This document shows positions 1-11,794 of a stretch of 55,583 nt of DNA, piece after piece; the first letter of the stretch is position 1, and each line of letters starts with the position of its first letter. Position numbers and translations under genes: made by a program. The notes under the pieces are model-generated. The model ran no database searches. It saw only the letters and a program-made list of their open reading frames with translations, and was not told the origin of the DNA. The stretch is from positions 1 to 55,583 of the forward strand of contig QHZB01000178.1 in the NCBI GenBank assembly GCA_003224525.1. The letters are read 5' to 3'. The stretch is from Acidobacteriota bacterium. GTDB lineage: Bacteria > Acidobacteriota > Terriglobia > Acidiferrales > UBA7541.

Positions 1-1
1 G

Positions 2-1777
2 CTGCTGGCACACCGGCTGCGGACGTTCGACGCCGCGCGGCTGAATAAACGAATACGCGTGGGAGAGGAATTTGCGAAATCGCTGCCGCGCGAAATTTCG
101 TATCCCGGAAATCGAGCGGCGTTTCATAGCTTTTGGGTCTTCCCGATTCTGGTGGAGGCCCGGGAACGATTCATGGCGGAGCTTCACGGGCGCGGATTCG
201 ATGGAACCGCGTCTGGTTCAGCGCTCTCAGTGATCGATCCGCCGGCGGGGCGGGAGAATTTGGAGCCTTCAAAAACGCGAGAGGCTTATCGAAAATTACT
301 ATACCTGCCGGTGTATCCAAAAGTTCCGGGGCGGGAGCGCAAGCGGCTCAGCAAGACGATGGCAGACATTTTCGAGGGGTCCCGCCATCTGCACATTACC
401 GACGCGCGACGCGTTTATGCGGCGGTTGCGCGCACCATTGAAACGCCGGGAAACGTTGCGGACATTCGAAACGCTTTGCAACGCGCGCATCGAGAGAATG
501 TGCCGGTCTGCTTGATGGGAAGCGGGCACAACCTGGGCGGGCACGCCTTTGTAAATGGGGCGATGGTTCTGGACATGCGGCAGTTCAACCGCGTTTGCAA
601 CGTGGATAAGGAACAGAAGTGCATAAAGGTAGAAAGCGGGATTATCTGGGACAAGATTCAAGAGGCGATCAATCCCTCGGGCCTGGCACTGAAGGCCATG
701 CAATCGGACAACATTTTTACGGTGGGGGGCTCGCTGGCGGCAAATGCTCACGGGCGCGATACGCGGTTCTCGACGATTGTAGAAAGCGTGCTGGGGTTCC
801 GGATCATGTTGGCGGACGGATCGGTGATGTCCGTCAGCAGGAACGAGAATCCTGAGCTGTTCAGGAATGCCGTCGGCGGATATGGATTGTTCGGAATCAT
901 CCTCGATGTGGATCTTGCGCTGGTGGACGATTGCGTCTACGAGCAGAGCTCCACGGTGATTCCCTTAAGGGAGCTCTTGGGGCATTTCGAAAAAGAGGTC
1001 CGGGCGAATCCTGCTGCGGAACTATTTTTGGCGCGTCCCTCAATCTCGCCACGTTGTTTTCTGGACGACACCATCGTAACGGTGTGGAAAAGGACCGACA
1101 GAGTCCGCCAGGGGATGTTCCAGCTGGACCACGAGCGAAACGTGGCGCGCGACCGGTTTTTGTTTGGATTGTCGCGACGATACAACTGGGGGAAGAGGCT
1201 GCGGTGGCAGGCGGAGAAATATATCGCCGGCAACGGAGCTAAAAGGACGCTGGTGTCGAGGAACAACGCCATGCGGCCGCCCGTATCAGCGATTAAGATG
1301 CTGGAACATAACTCTAAGAGAGACACAGACGCGATACAGGAGTTCTTTGTTCCGATTCCGCGGTTCATGACTTTTATGGAAGGCATGCGGGGAATCCTGC
1401 AAGAAGAGGAGACCAATCTCCTTGGCGTGACATTGCGGTATGTGAAAGCCAACAACGAGACGGCACTTTCGTATGCGCCAAAAGCAGATGCATTCGCGGT
1501 GATACTTTACTTCAACGAAATCTGCTCAGCCGATGGCCGGGCGAAGGCAGATAAACTGATCAATCAGTTGGTGCAGCTCGCTGTGAACTGCGATGGAACA
1601 TTTTATCTGACGTACGCGCGGGATCTGGAAATGGATTGCTTGCGAAAAGCGTACAGCGGGGTTGACGCCTTTTTCCAAGAGAAGCATGCCGTGGATCCGG
1701 AGAATCGCTTTACGAGCCGATTTTTCGAGTCGAACGGCAAGCGGGGACTGGCGAGGAAGGCCGCAAGCGGGGGATAA
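2..1777 (+). CDS. Aminotransferase-like C-terminus fused to an FAD-linked oxidase (5' end outside window)
   Basis: The frame is open from the first bases of the window, so the gene starts upstream; the GTG at 59 is only an internal codon. Roughly the first 130 visible residues resemble the C-terminal part of DegT/DnrJ-type PLP-dependent aminotransferases (HSFWVFPI, a GFDGT segment and LLYLPVYP, like the usual sLPiyP end). From about nt 415 an FAD-binding PCMH-type oxidase domain follows: SGHNLGGHAF, a GGSLAANAHGRD nucleotide-binding loop and GGYGLFGII. The carboxy half is of the cap/substrate-domain kind seen in sugar-lactone and alditol oxidases. The product should be a cytosolic bifunctional enzyme, but the substrate cannot be told. 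The FAD part is a confident call; the aminotransferase-like part is a motif-level inference. Confidence 0.75.
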   Translation: MLAHRLRTFDAARLNKRIRVGEEFAKSLPREISYPGNRAAFHSFWVFPILVEARERFMAELHGRGFDGTASGSALSVIDPPAGRENLEPSKTREAYRKLLYLPVYPKVPGRERKRLSKTMADIFEGSRHLHITDARRVYAAVARTIETPGNVADIRNALQRAHRENVPVCLMGSGHNLGGHAFVNGAMVLDMRQFNRVCNVDKEQKCIKVESGIIWDKIQEAINPSGLALKAMQSDNIFTVGGSLAANAHGRDTRFSTIVESVLGFRIMLADGSVMSVSRNENPELFRNAVGGYGLFGIILDVDLALVDDCVYEQSSTVIPLRELLGHFEKEVRANPAAELFLARPSISPRCFLDDTIVTVWKRTDRVRQGMFQLDHERNVARDRFLFGLSRRYNWGKRLRWQAEKYIAGNGAKRTLVSRNNAMRPPVSAIKMLEHNSKRDTDAIQEFFVPIPRFMTFMEGMRGILQEEETNLLGVTLRYVKANNETALSYAPKADAFAVILYFNEICSADGRAKADKLINQLVQLAVNCDGTFYLTYARDLEMDCLRKAYSGVDAFFQEKHAVDPENRFTSRFFESNGKRGLARKAASGG

Positions 1778-1921
1778 GTACAAATTAAGAGTCGTGGAGT
1801 GATTCTTCCATTCCATTGCTTGGCGGGTACAAAAGGACCCTTACCACAAACGGGCGCCGTCGCTTCCCACGCGCAACTCTACCAGGGGCATCCTAGCTGA
1901 CGTAGTTCTGATTCGGTGACA

Positions 1922-2950
1922 TCAATTGATGGTGCGGTGGAGGACGGCGGCGATTTGGCGCATTTCGTCGGCGAGGGCGATGAATTCCTCAGGAAGGAGG
2001 GACTGCATGCCGTCGGAGAGCGCTTTGTCCGGCTCGTGATGAACTTCGATGAGCAGGCCATCGGCGCCGACGGCAACGGCGGCGCGGGAGAGCGGCAAAA
2101 CTTTGTGGCGCTTGCCGGTGCCGTGGCTGGGATCGACAAAAATGGGGAGATGGCTGCGTTTTTTTACCGCGGGAACGACGGCGAGGTCGAGGGTGTTGCG
2201 CGAAAAATCGGAGAACGTTCGAACGCCGCGCTCGCACAGCATGACGTTGTAATTGCCCTCGGAGAGGACGTACTCGGCGGCCATGAGGAACTCGTCAAGC
2301 GTGGCGGACATGCCGCGTTTGAGCAGAACGGGTTTCTTGGCGCGTCCGGCGCGTTTGAGCAGGGAGAAATTCTGCATGTTGCGCGCGCCGATCTGGATGA
2401 CGTCGGCGTATTCCTCGACAAGGTCGAGACTTTCGTTGTCGATGGCTTCGGTGACGATGCCGAAGCCGTATTTTTCGCGAACTTTCGAGAGAATCTTGAG
2501 GCCCTCGTCGCCGAGGCCCTGGAAGCTGTACGGAGAAGTGCGGGGCTTGTAAGCGCCGCCGCGGAAGAGCCGCACGCCCGATTTCTTCAGGCGTCCGGCG
2601 ATGGCCAGGCATTGCTCCTCGGTTTCGACGGCGCAGGGTCCGGCGACGAGAGCGATCTTATCGCCACCGACGATGACGTCGCCTGAGGGCGTGGGAATTC
2701 GCAGGATCGTGTCTTCCTGCTTGGTGTCGCGGCTGACGAGTTTGTACGGCTTGCTGACGGGGATGCACTCGACGACGCCGGGGAGGGATTCGAGGATGCC
2801 GAGGTCGATGGCGCCCTTGTTGCCGGTAATGCCGATGGCCGTGCGCAGGGACCCCGGCATGGGATGGGCCTTCAGGCCGAGGCTTTCAATACGCTTGCAA
2901 ACTTCGCGAATCTGCTCCTCGGTGGCGTGCGATTGCATGACGACCAGCAT
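1922..2950 (-). CDS. aroF: 3-deoxy-7-phosphoheptulonate (DAHP) synthase, type I-beta
   Basis: First enzyme of the shikimate pathway: it condenses phosphoenolpyruvate with erythrose 4-phosphate. The 342-residue product starts with a ferredoxin-like regulatory domain (about residues 1-75), as in the Thermotoga-type enzymes, then a TIM barrel. Visible catalytic motifs are [47 protein letters not shown] and [13 protein letters not shown]. Length and domain order fit the family. A GGGAGCG ribosome-binding site precedes the ATG. The gene is convergent with the FAD oxidase and divergent from nfo. The N-terminal domain in this family usually mediates feedback inhibition by aromatic amino acids; that is family knowledge, not visible here. 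Confidence 0.95.
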   Translation of the reverse strand: MLVVMQSHATEEQIREVCKRIESLGLKAHPMPGSLRTAIGITGNKGAIDLGILESLPGVVECIPVSKPYKLVSRDTKQEDTILRIPTPSGDVIVGGDKIALVAGPCAVETEEQCLAIAGRLKKSGVRLFRGGAYKPRTSPYSFQGLGDEGLKILSKVREKYGFGIVTEAIDNESLDLVEEYADVIQIGARNMQNFSLLKRAGRAKKPVLLKRGMSATLDEFLMAAEYVLSEGNYNVMLCERGVRTFSDFSRNTLDLAVVPAVKKRSHLPIFVDPSHGTGKRHKVLPLSRAAVAVGADGLLIEVHHEPDKALSDGMQSLLPEEFIALADEMRQIAAVLHRTIN

Positions 2951-3068
2951 GAATGGCGCTCCCGCCGCGCAGCGTGACGTACGAGTTTACGGCAAGCTGG
3001 CGCAGAGCCGCAAATCCTGTGACATAGAATTGCAAAGACAAGCCACGAGAAAGGCGGCTTGGCGCGTG

Positions 3069-3077
3069 TGATAGAAT
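3069..3077 (+). promoter_or_regulatory. Extended -10 promoter element (TGaTAGAAT) before nfo
   Basis: TG at 3069-3070 is followed by one base and TAGAAT at 3072-3077. The nfo ATG lies only 9 bases after this box, so the transcript would start almost at the start codon. The same TGnTAGAAT pattern occurs before ccmE and the MOSC gene in this window. No convincing -35 box was identified. Confidence 0.45.
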
Positions 3078-3086
3078 AGCTGGTTT

Positions 3087-4289
3087 ATGACGGAACAGAA
3101 AATCTCACCAGTCACCCCTGAACAGCCCATCGTCCAGCCGCCAGAATTCGACCCTGAAGACGAATATCGCCCGGAACCTGAGCCTGAACCGCTGCCGCCG
3201 GCGTGGATGGATGGGAGCTTCCGAATTGGCATTCATACCTCCATCGCGGGGAATTATCTGAATGCGCTGGAATCGGCCCGGAAACTAGGCTGCAACGCGC
3301 TGCAAATCTTCTCGGCCAGCCCAAGGATGTGGCAGGGCGGCTCGGCGCGTATTCCGGACGTGGACGCTCAAGCCTTTCGAGTGCGCCGGGAAGAATTGCG
3401 GCTCGGGCCGTTGGTGATTCATGCCAACTACCTGATCAACCTGGCGTCGGAGCAGCGGATGCTGCAGACGCGGTCGATCCAGGCATTCCACGACGAGATC
3501 GTGCGGGCGATGGCGTTGGGAGCGGATTTTCTGGTCGTGCACCCGGGGGCGCGAGGCGAGGCGACGACGGAGCAAGCGATTTCCACGATCGTGGAGTCGG
3601 TGAAGCAGGCGTCGAAGCGCGCACCGATGGGCGGGCTGCGAATTCTGATCGAGAACACCGCGGGGATGGGAACGGCGGTTGGTGCGCGGCTGGAGGAAGT
3701 CGCGGAGATTTTGGCGAGTTTGCGGAACTTGCCGGTCGGGGCGTGCCTGGATACGGCGCACCTTTTTGCCGCTGGATACGACATCAAGAGCGAGGGCGGA
3801 CTGGCTTCGACGATCGGGCAGATTGACGGCGCGATTGGGCTCGAGAACGTGCCGGTGATTCACTTGAATGATTCGAAGATTCCGCTAGGCGGGCGCGTGG
3901 ACCGGCACGAGCATATCGGAAAGGGAAAGATTGGAGCGGCGGCGTTCGCGAGGATATTGCGGCACCCGCGATTCGGTACGGCGGCCCCGGAAGGTTTGAC
4001 GGGGCGGGTGTTTGTGGCCGAGACGCCGATTGATGATCCGGGCGATGACCGGCGCAACGTGGCGAGGTTGTGGGAGCTGGCGGGGTTGCAGGAGCAGGCG
4101 CCGGCGGCGGAGAAGGGATTCTCCATGCTGACAGCGGCGCTGCAAAAAAAGATTTCCATACACAGAAAAGCGGAGAAGAAAAGAAGCGCTGCCACAGAGA
4201 CGCAGAGGACGCCAAAACGCGCAGCAAAGAAAGCGCGGACGAAGAAAGGCGGAGCAAGGAAGAGTTCAGCGAGGCAGAAAAGGGGATAA
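3087..4289 (+). CDS. nfo: Deoxyribonuclease IV (apurinic endonuclease, EndoIV family)
   Basis: Base-excision-repair enzyme that cuts 5' to abasic sites. The central TIM barrel (about residues 45-330) carries the family metal-ligand motifs: GIHTS, VIHANYLIN, VVHPGA, IENTAGMG, CLDTAHLFAAGYD, IHLNDSKIPLGGRVDRHEHI and VAETP. At 400 residues it is longer than the usual 280-300. The extra length is an acidic, proline-rich N-terminal extension and a Lys/Arg/Ala-rich C-terminal tail of about 60 residues, which could help DNA binding. The ATG at 3087 is the first in frame and sits just after a promoter-like box. leuS follows after six bases, so the two are probably cotranscribed. Confidence 0.93.
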   Translation: MTEQKISPVTPEQPIVQPPEFDPEDEYRPEPEPEPLPPAWMDGSFRIGIHTSIAGNYLNALESARKLGCNALQIFSASPRMWQGGSARIPDVDAQAFRVRREELRLGPLVIHANYLINLASEQRMLQTRSIQAFHDEIVRAMALGADFLVVHPGARGEATTEQAISTIVESVKQASKRAPMGGLRILIENTAGMGTAVGARLEEVAEILASLRNLPVGACLDTAHLFAAGYDIKSEGGLASTIGQIDGAIGLENVPVIHLNDSKIPLGGRVDRHEHIGKGKIGAAAFARILRHPRFGTAAPEGLTGRVFVAETPIDDPGDDRRNVARLWELAGLQEQAPAAEKGFSMLTAALQKKISIHRKAEKKRSAATETQRTPKRAAKKARTKKGGARKSSARQKRG

Positions 4290-4295
4290 GCAGGC

Positions 4296-6869
<2,574 letters not shown>

Positions 6870-6878
6870 GGGGATGGC

Positions 6879-8510
6879 ATGATGGAGAGCGCGGCAAAAC
6901 AGGTGGCGGAACGAGCGCGAGGGCAGGGAGGCAGGATGAAGGCGGAACTCGGCGGCGTGGTGGTTCTCGATTTCGGCGGGCAGTATACCCAGCTGATTGC
7001 CCGCCGCATCCGCGAACAGCAAGTGTTCTCCGCCGTTCTGCCGTGCACGTCTTCTATCGAAGAAATCCGCAAGCTGGAGCCTGCCGGAATTATTCTCTCG
7101 GGCGGGCCGAGCTCGGTTTATGACGCTGAAGCGCCCAAGTGCGATCCAAAGGTGCTGGCGCAGGGAATTCCAGTTCTGGGAATTTGCTACGGGATGCAGT
7201 GGATCACGCACACCCTCGGAGGCACGGTAGAAAAGGCCGATCGGCGGGAATATGGCCGGGCGCAATTGAGTGTCGATGATTCGAAGGAACAGGGCGGATC
7301 CCACTTGTTTAGGGGAGTGCCGGCCTCGCTGCGCGTGTGGAACAGCCACGGTGACCACGTTCGAACGCTCCCGGAAGGCTTTCGAACCATTGGGCGAACG
7401 GAAAATGCCATCGCCGCCGTGGAGAATAAAGAGAAAAAGATCTACGCAGTCGAGTTTCACCCGGAAGTGAACCACACCGAGCGTGGGACAGAGTTGCTTA
7501 GAAATTTCTTATTTCGAGTGTGCAATGCAGAGCCGAAGTGGAGCGGCGCGGCCTTTATCGAGGAGACGACGCGAGCAATCCGCGAGAAGGTGGGGAACAA
7601 GTGGGCCATCTGCGGGCTGAGCGGCGGCGTGGATTCCACGGTTGCGGCGGTGCTGGTGCACCGGGCGATGGGAACCCGGCTGACGAATATCTTTGTAAAT
7701 ACGGGGATGCTGAGAAAGAACGAGTTTGAACAGACGCTGGTGATGCTGCGGGACCGGCTGAAACTCCGCGTCATCGGCGTGGACGCTTCGGAACGCTTTC
7801 TTGCTCAATTGAAAGGGGTTACGGACCCCGAGGAAAAGCGCAAGCTCATCGGCAGGGAGTTTATCGCCGTCTTTGCGGAAGAGGCACAGAAGCTCCAGGC
7901 GGGGGAGGCCCACGGGGAGATCGGATACCTGGTGCAGGGAACTCTGTACCCGGACGTAATCGAGTCGGTTTCCGTAAAGGGGCCTTCGGCGACCATCAAA
8001 ACGCACCATAACGTCGGGGGATTGCCGGAAAAGATGCCTTTTGCGCTGATCGAGCCGCTGAGGGACCTCTTCAAGGACGAAGTGCGGCGAATTGGGAAGG
8101 AGCTGGGCTTGCCGGAAGAAATTTTAGTGAAACACCCGTTTCCGGGGCCGGGGCTGGCCGTCCGTCTGCTCGGGGAAATCACCCGTCCACATCTGGTAAC
8201 TCTCCGGGAGGCTGACGCGATCGTTGTCGAGGAAATTCGCCTTGCCGGGCTGTATGTCAAGGTGTGGCAAGCATTTGCGGTGCTCCTCCCGGTGCGGAGC
8301 GTGGGGGTTATGGGCGACGGGCGAACCTATGGACTGACCGTGGCCGTGAGGGTAGTAGAGTCCGAAGACGCCATGACGGCGGACTGGGTCCGGTTGCCCG
8401 GGGAAGTATTAGAACGTATCTCTACCCGGATCGTAAACGAAGTGCCCGGAGTAACAAGGGTGGTATACGATATCAGCTCCAAACCCCCGAGCACGATCGA
8501 GTGGGAATAG
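6879..8510 (+). CDS. guaA: GMP synthase (glutamine-hydrolysing)
   Basis: Makes GMP from XMP, ATP and glutamine. The N-terminal class I glutamine amidotransferase shows the nucleophile loop GICYGMQW and the His/Glu motif [12 protein letters not shown]. The ATP-pyrophosphatase domain has the P-loop [13 protein letters not shown]. The C-terminal dimerisation domain ends IEWE, typical of the family. The ATG at 6879 follows GAGGGGATGGC; a second ATG at 6936, next to an AGGGAGGC run, would remove 19 non-conserved residues and is a credible alternative. It probably forms a transcription unit with nfo and leuS, ended by the hairpin at 8601. Confidence 0.97.
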   Translation: MMESAAKQVAERARGQGGRMKAELGGVVVLDFGGQYTQLIARRIREQQVFSAVLPCTSSIEEIRKLEPAGIILSGGPSSVYDAEAPKCDPKVLAQGIPVLGICYGMQWITHTLGGTVEKADRREYGRAQLSVDDSKEQGGSHLFRGVPASLRVWNSHGDHVRTLPEGFRTIGRTENAIAAVENKEKKIYAVEFHPEVNHTERGTELLRNFLFRVCNAEPKWSGAAFIEETTRAIREKVGNKWAICGLSGGVDSTVAAVLVHRAMGTRLTNIFVNTGMLRKNEFEQTLVMLRDRLKLRVIGVDASERFLAQLKGVTDPEEKRKLIGREFIAVFAEEAQKLQAGEAHGEIGYLVQGTLYPDVIESVSVKGPSATIKTHHNVGGLPEKMPFALIEPLRDLFKDEVRRIGKELGLPEEILVKHPFPGPGLAVRLLGEITRPHLVTLREADAIVVEEIRLAGLYVKVWQAFAVLLPVRSVGVMGDGRTYGLTVAVRVVESEDAMTADWVRLPGEVLERISTRIVNEVPGVTRVVYDISSKPPSTIEWE

Positions 8511-8600
8511 TCTTGAGAGAAGGCCTGGCAAATAGGGGGGAGCGAACTTGGTGGCACACCCGGAAGGAAACCTCGCTGAAAAACTGCTGGCCGGAAGGAA

Positions 8601-8635
8601 AAGAGGCCGCGCAGCGGGTTTGCGCGGCCTTTCCC
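8601..8635. terminator. Intrinsic terminator-like hairpin between convergent guaA and the XRE gene
   Basis: AGGCCGCGC (8604-8612) and GCGCGGCCT (8622-8630) form a perfect 9-bp GC-rich stem with a 9-base loop, flanked by an A-rich run on the left and TTTCCC on the right. It can act in either direction between the two convergent genes. Confidence 0.7.
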
Positions 8636-8689
8636 TTCGAGCCCCTGATGAGACAGAGCAGCGACAACCGGAGAAATCCGAAGGCAGCA

Positions 8690-9061
8690 CTAGCGGTTGG
8701 CCATTTTCTGGGCCATGTAAAGGATGAGTTTGCGGTCCCCATCCTCCACTTTGCTCAGCAAGCGGCGAAGCTTGTTGAGAAAGCGTGCATCTTTGCCGAC
8801 GCTTCCCCAGGCAATGTCATCGGAGGACTTGCGCTTAGGAAGATTCGGCAACTGCGGCGGTTCCTCACCGTCATAAAAGAGTTGATAGAGTGGGCACTCG
8901 AGAGCGCGAGCCAGCTTTTCCAACGTTTCGATGGCCGGGACAGTATGGCCATTCTCTACGCGTGAAATGTAGCAACGAAGCAGGCCGGTACGCTTTTCGA
9001 TGTCGCCCTGGGAGAGTTTCTTTTCTTCGCGGAGTACGCGAAGGCGGTCACCAATAATCAT
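8690..9061 (-). CDS. XRE-family transcriptional regulator
   Basis: A 123-residue DNA-binding protein. Residues about 5-60 form a classic helix-turn-helix of the Cro/CI type (RLRVLREEKKLSQGDIEKRT, then YISRVENGHTVPAIETLEKLA). The C-terminal half is charged and helical and may mediate dimerisation. The frame is open further upstream, but homology starts exactly at the ATG at 9061. The gene is divergent from the ECF sigma factor with 116 bp between them, so it could control that gene or itself; this is inference from position only. No operator was recognised in the gap. Confidence 0.88.
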   Translation of the reverse strand: MIIGDRLRVLREEKKLSQGDIEKRTGLLRCYISRVENGHTVPAIETLEKLARALECPLYQLFYDGEEPPQLPNLPKRKSSDDIAWGSVGKDARFLNKLRRLLSKVEDGDRKLILYMAQKMANR

Positions 9062-9177
9062 GAAGGTATTATCCCGAATGGATAAGATGCAAAGCAAGTA
9101 GAATCTTCCGGACGACGAAGTGAAACATATGATGCAAGCTCGGGCAACCCGGAGAGAATAGCCGTAACCAAAATCCC

Positions 9178-9828
9178 ATGGCGCGCGTCCCAAAACTGGA
9201 GCCTTTCGACCTGCCCCCCGGGGTGAGGGACGTACCGGGGCGTGCCTCCAAGCCTGCTGGCGCGACGGACGACCGTGAATTGGTTCGCCGGGCGCAGGGA
9301 GAGGACCAGGAGGCGTTTGCGGAGCTGGTCCGGCGTCATCAACACCGTGTGTTTGCAGTGGCCGGCGGGATCCTGCGCAGGCGCGAGGACGTGGAAGACA
9401 TCGCCCAGCAAGTTTTTGTTAAGGCGTATTTCTCGCTGAAGCGATTTGATCAGCGAGCGGCATTCAGCACCTGGCTGTATAAGATCACGGTGAATGAGTG
9501 CTGGGACTTATTGAGAAAGAAAAAGGTTCGACCACTGGTGTACGAATCCGATCTGAGCGAGGAACAGGCCAGACTGGTCATTACGTCAGGGGAAAAAGAG
9601 AACCCCGGGCCGGATATCAGCGAGCGGATCGCAGCGCGCGAGCGCGTGGAGCGGCTGCTGGAAGGATTGGATGAACGGGACCGGCTGATGCTGATTCTGA
9701 AAGAAGTGGAAGGGTTTTCGATCGAGGAGATCGCGGAAGTTCTGAATCTGAATGGCAATACGGTGAAAGTGAGGCTCTTTCGCGCCCGGCGCCGGGTAGT
9801 AAGCCAGGCAAACAAGCGCGGAGATTGA
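9178..9828 (+). CDS. ECF-type RNA polymerase sigma factor
   Basis: A 216-residue sigma-70 family factor with the two-domain ECF layout. Region 2 runs from LVRRAQGEDQEAFAELVRRH through DVEDIAQQVFVKAY to FSTWLYKITVNECWDLLR. Region 4 runs from LDERDRLMLILKEVEGFS to an HTH (IEEIAEVLNLNGNTVKVRLF). A 35-residue N-terminal extension precedes region 2. The next gene encodes a zinc-type anti-sigma-like membrane protein, then a CpxP-like protein, which is a typical envelope-stress arrangement. The target regulon cannot be told from this window. Confidence 0.93.
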   Translation: MARVPKLEPFDLPPGVRDVPGRASKPAGATDDRELVRRAQGEDQEAFAELVRRHQHRVFAVAGGILRRREDVEDIAQQVFVKAYFSLKRFDQRAAFSTWLYKITVNECWDLLRKKKVRPLVYESDLSEEQARLVITSGEKENPGPDISERIAARERVERLLEGLDERDRLMLILKEVEGFSIEEIAEVLNLNGNTVKVRLFRARRRVVSQANKRGD

Positions 9829-9859
9829 GGGCCAAGGCAAGAGGAGCGAGGAGGCGGGG

Positions 9860-10372
9860 ATGTTGAACCTGCTGAGGAAGTGTGACGAAGATTGCAGGAA
9901 GTTGCTGGATTTGCTGGAGGAATCCGCAGCGGATCGTCCTGAAGCTGCCCATGTCGAAGAGTTGGGCGAGGCCTGGCCACCGGGGCAGCGCAACCACATC
10001 GGCGGGTGCGAGAGCTGCCAGGAAGCGGCGCGCAACCTTCTTGCGACTCGTGGAATCTTCAAAGGAGTTAGCCCTGCCACGGAGATGGCGAGGCCGTGGT
10101 TTGCGAATCGGGTGATGGCGGCGATTGCCGCGCGCGAGAGGGAATTATCGGAAGTGGCAAGCACGTGGCTGGCGGTGCCGAAGTTGGCTTCGCGGCTGGC
10201 CGTGGCTGCGGGAGCCCTTTTGCTGGTGGCGAGCACCTGGTTATATGAAAGACCGCTTCCGGCTCCGAACCAGCAAGCTAGCACATTGGCTGCACAGGAA
10301 TCGCTCTTTGAGCCGCCGCCGCCCGCGAATCAGGATGACCTGCTCGTCCCCGTGCAGGATGACAATCGATGA
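9860..10372 (+). CDS. Putative anti-sigma factor with zinc-type motif and one membrane segment
   Basis: A 170-residue protein directly after the ECF sigma gene. An N-terminal cytosolic part contains H-x3-C-x2-C (HIGGCESC, about residues 46-53), the signature of zinc-associated anti-sigma domains. One transmembrane helix follows near residues 112-128 (LAVAAGALLLVASTWLY), then a Pro/Gln-rich tail that should face the periplasm. A strong GAGGAGGCGGGG precedes the ATG. The stop overlaps the next gene start (ATGA). It presumably holds the sigma factor at the membrane until a signal arrives; function is inferred from motif and position. Confidence 0.75.
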   Translation: MLNLLRKCDEDCRKLLDLLEESAADRPEAAHVEELGEAWPPGQRNHIGGCESCQEAARNLLATRGIFKGVSPATEMARPWFANRVMAAIAARERELSEVASTWLAVPKLASRLAVAAGALLLVASTWLYERPLPAPNQQASTLAAQESLFEPPPPANQDDLLVPVQDDNR

Positions 10373-10770
10373 GCGAACTGTCGGCAACTTGGAAGGCGGC
10401 CCTGTGGGTGGGCGTAGTGTTCCTTCTGGGGACGGCGCTGGGTGGAACCCTGGGCTATTCTTATGCTCATCACCTGGTGTCGGCGGCGAACACGCCTCTG
10501 TCTGAGCCGGTGAGGCGAGCGCAGCGTGTGGAGCAGCTCACCCAGGCGCTGGGCTTGACCAGTGCTCAGAGCCAGCAGGTGGATGCGGTCCTGTTTCAGC
10601 GTCACACCGAGGCGAAAGCGATTCATGATCAGGCCGATGCGCAGCTCGATCAGGTCCATCAAAGGGGACGCGACCAGATCCGCGCGATCCTCACGCCGGA
10701 ACAAAGGCCCAAGTTTGAAGAGTTTCTAAAGAACCTCGACCAACAGAAAAAGCGCAGCGGCTCGAAGTAA
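10369..10770 (+). CDS. CpxP/Spy-like periplasmic protein with N-terminal membrane anchor
   Basis: A 133-residue protein with one N-terminal membrane segment (WVGVVFLLGTALGGTLGYSY) and a helical, highly charged remainder. The segments VEQLTQALGLTSAQSQQVDAV and RDQIRAILTPEQRPKFEEF match the LTxxQ-style repeats of CpxP/Spy/heavy-metal sensor proteins. It overlaps the anti-sigma-like gene by four bases and completes a three-gene sigma/anti-sigma/sensor-like module. It may sense misfolded proteins or metals in the periplasm, but that is family knowledge only. Confidence 0.65.
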   Translation: MSELSATWKAALWVGVVFLLGTALGGTLGYSYAHHLVSAANTPLSEPVRRAQRVEQLTQALGLTSAQSQQVDAVLFQRHTEAKAIHDQADAQLDQVHQRGRDQIRAILTPEQRPKFEEFLKNLDQQKKRSGSK

Positions 10771-10791
10771 CCGCTCGGCTGTTTCACCCCG

Positions 10792-11793
10792 TCAAAGTTT
10801 TACAATCAGTTTTCCGGTGTTGCCGCCAGTGAAGAGCATGTTGATGGCGTCGGGCGCCTTCTCCAGTCCTTCCACGATGGTCTCGCGGTCCTTCAGCTTT
10901 CCGAACATTTTCCAATGACCGAGCTGTGTCGCGGCTTCCATGAAGCGCGAAGCATAATCCAGGATGATGAAGCCCTGGACGCGGAGGCGCTTGACCAGAA
11001 CGGTGGCGAAGCTGGCCATGCCGGGATCTCCCTTGGTGTAGCCGGAAATCAGGCCGCAGAGGACGACGCGGCCATGGAGATTCATGCGGCCGAGCACCGT
11101 TTGCATGATGTCGCCGCCGACGTTCTCAAAATCGATGTCGATGCCCTTGGGAGTGGCTGTGGCTAGTTTTTCCTTCCAGTCCGGATGCTTGTAGTTGATG
11201 GCGGCATCGAAGCCGAGATCCTTGGCGATCCATGCGCATTTGTCGTCGCTGCCGGCGATGCCCACGACGCGGCAGCCGTGAATCTTTCCAATTTGCCCGA
11301 CGATGCTGCCGGTGGCGCCAGCGGCGGCGGACACGACGAGCGTGTCGCCTTTTTTCGGCTGGGCAATCTCCATCCCGAAAAACGCGGTGAGTCCGTTGAC
11401 GCCGAGGACGCCGAGGAATACGGTGTCCGGGACGAAAGGAATCTTGGGGACTTTTTGGAAGGAGCGCTTGGCGGATTCATCGAGGATGACATACTCCTGA
11501 AGGCCAGTGAGCCCGGTTAGGCGGTCGCCTTTTTTGTAATCGGGGTGGCGCGATTCAACAATTTCGGCGAAACCAATGGCGCGCATGACTTCGCCGACGC
11601 CCACTGCCGGGAGGTAAGTGTCGGCGGCCATCCAGAGGCGCATGGTGGGATCGATGGAGAGGTATTTCACGCGCGCGAGGGCTTGACCGTCTCTTATTTC
11701 TGGCACTGGCGATTCGATTAGCTGAAGATCGCCGGGGGCGAGCAGACCTTTCGGACGATTCTGAAGCCGAAGCTGGCAATTGATGTTCGACAC
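10792..11793 (-). CDS. NADP-dependent MDR-family oxidoreductase (CurA / prostaglandin-reductase-like)
   Basis: A 333-residue zinc-free medium-chain dehydrogenase/reductase of the alkenal/curcumin/leukotriene-B4 reductase group. Visible motifs are SIDPTMRLWM, GVLGVNGLTAFFGM and the dinucleotide loop VSAAAGATGSIVGQIGK, then FENVGGDIMQTVL. It should reduce activated C=C bonds with NADPH in the cytosol. The frame is open far upstream but there it only shadows ssb. The GTG at 11793, one base after the ssb stop, places homology at the very N-terminus and suggests translational coupling. It faces the CpxP-like gene tail to tail. Confidence 0.88.
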   Translation of the reverse strand: MSNINCQLRLQNRPKGLLAPGDLQLIESPVPEIRDGQALARVKYLSIDPTMRLWMAADTYLPAVGVGEVMRAIGFAEIVESRHPDYKKGDRLTGLTGLQEYVILDESAKRSFQKVPKIPFVPDTVFLGVLGVNGLTAFFGMEIAQPKKGDTLVVSAAAGATGSIVGQIGKIHGCRVVGIAGSDDKCAWIAKDLGFDAAINYKHPDWKEKLATATPKGIDIDFENVGGDIMQTVLGRMNLHGRVVLCGLISGYTKGDPGMASFATVLVKRLRVQGFIILDYASRFMEAATQLGHWKMFGKLKDRETIVEGLEKAPDAINMLFTGGNTGKLIVKL

Positions 11794-11794
11794 A

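Noticed and set aside
1916-2686. Plus-strand 256-residue frame opposite aroF
   Set aside because: Antisense shadow of a highly conserved gene, with no domain features.
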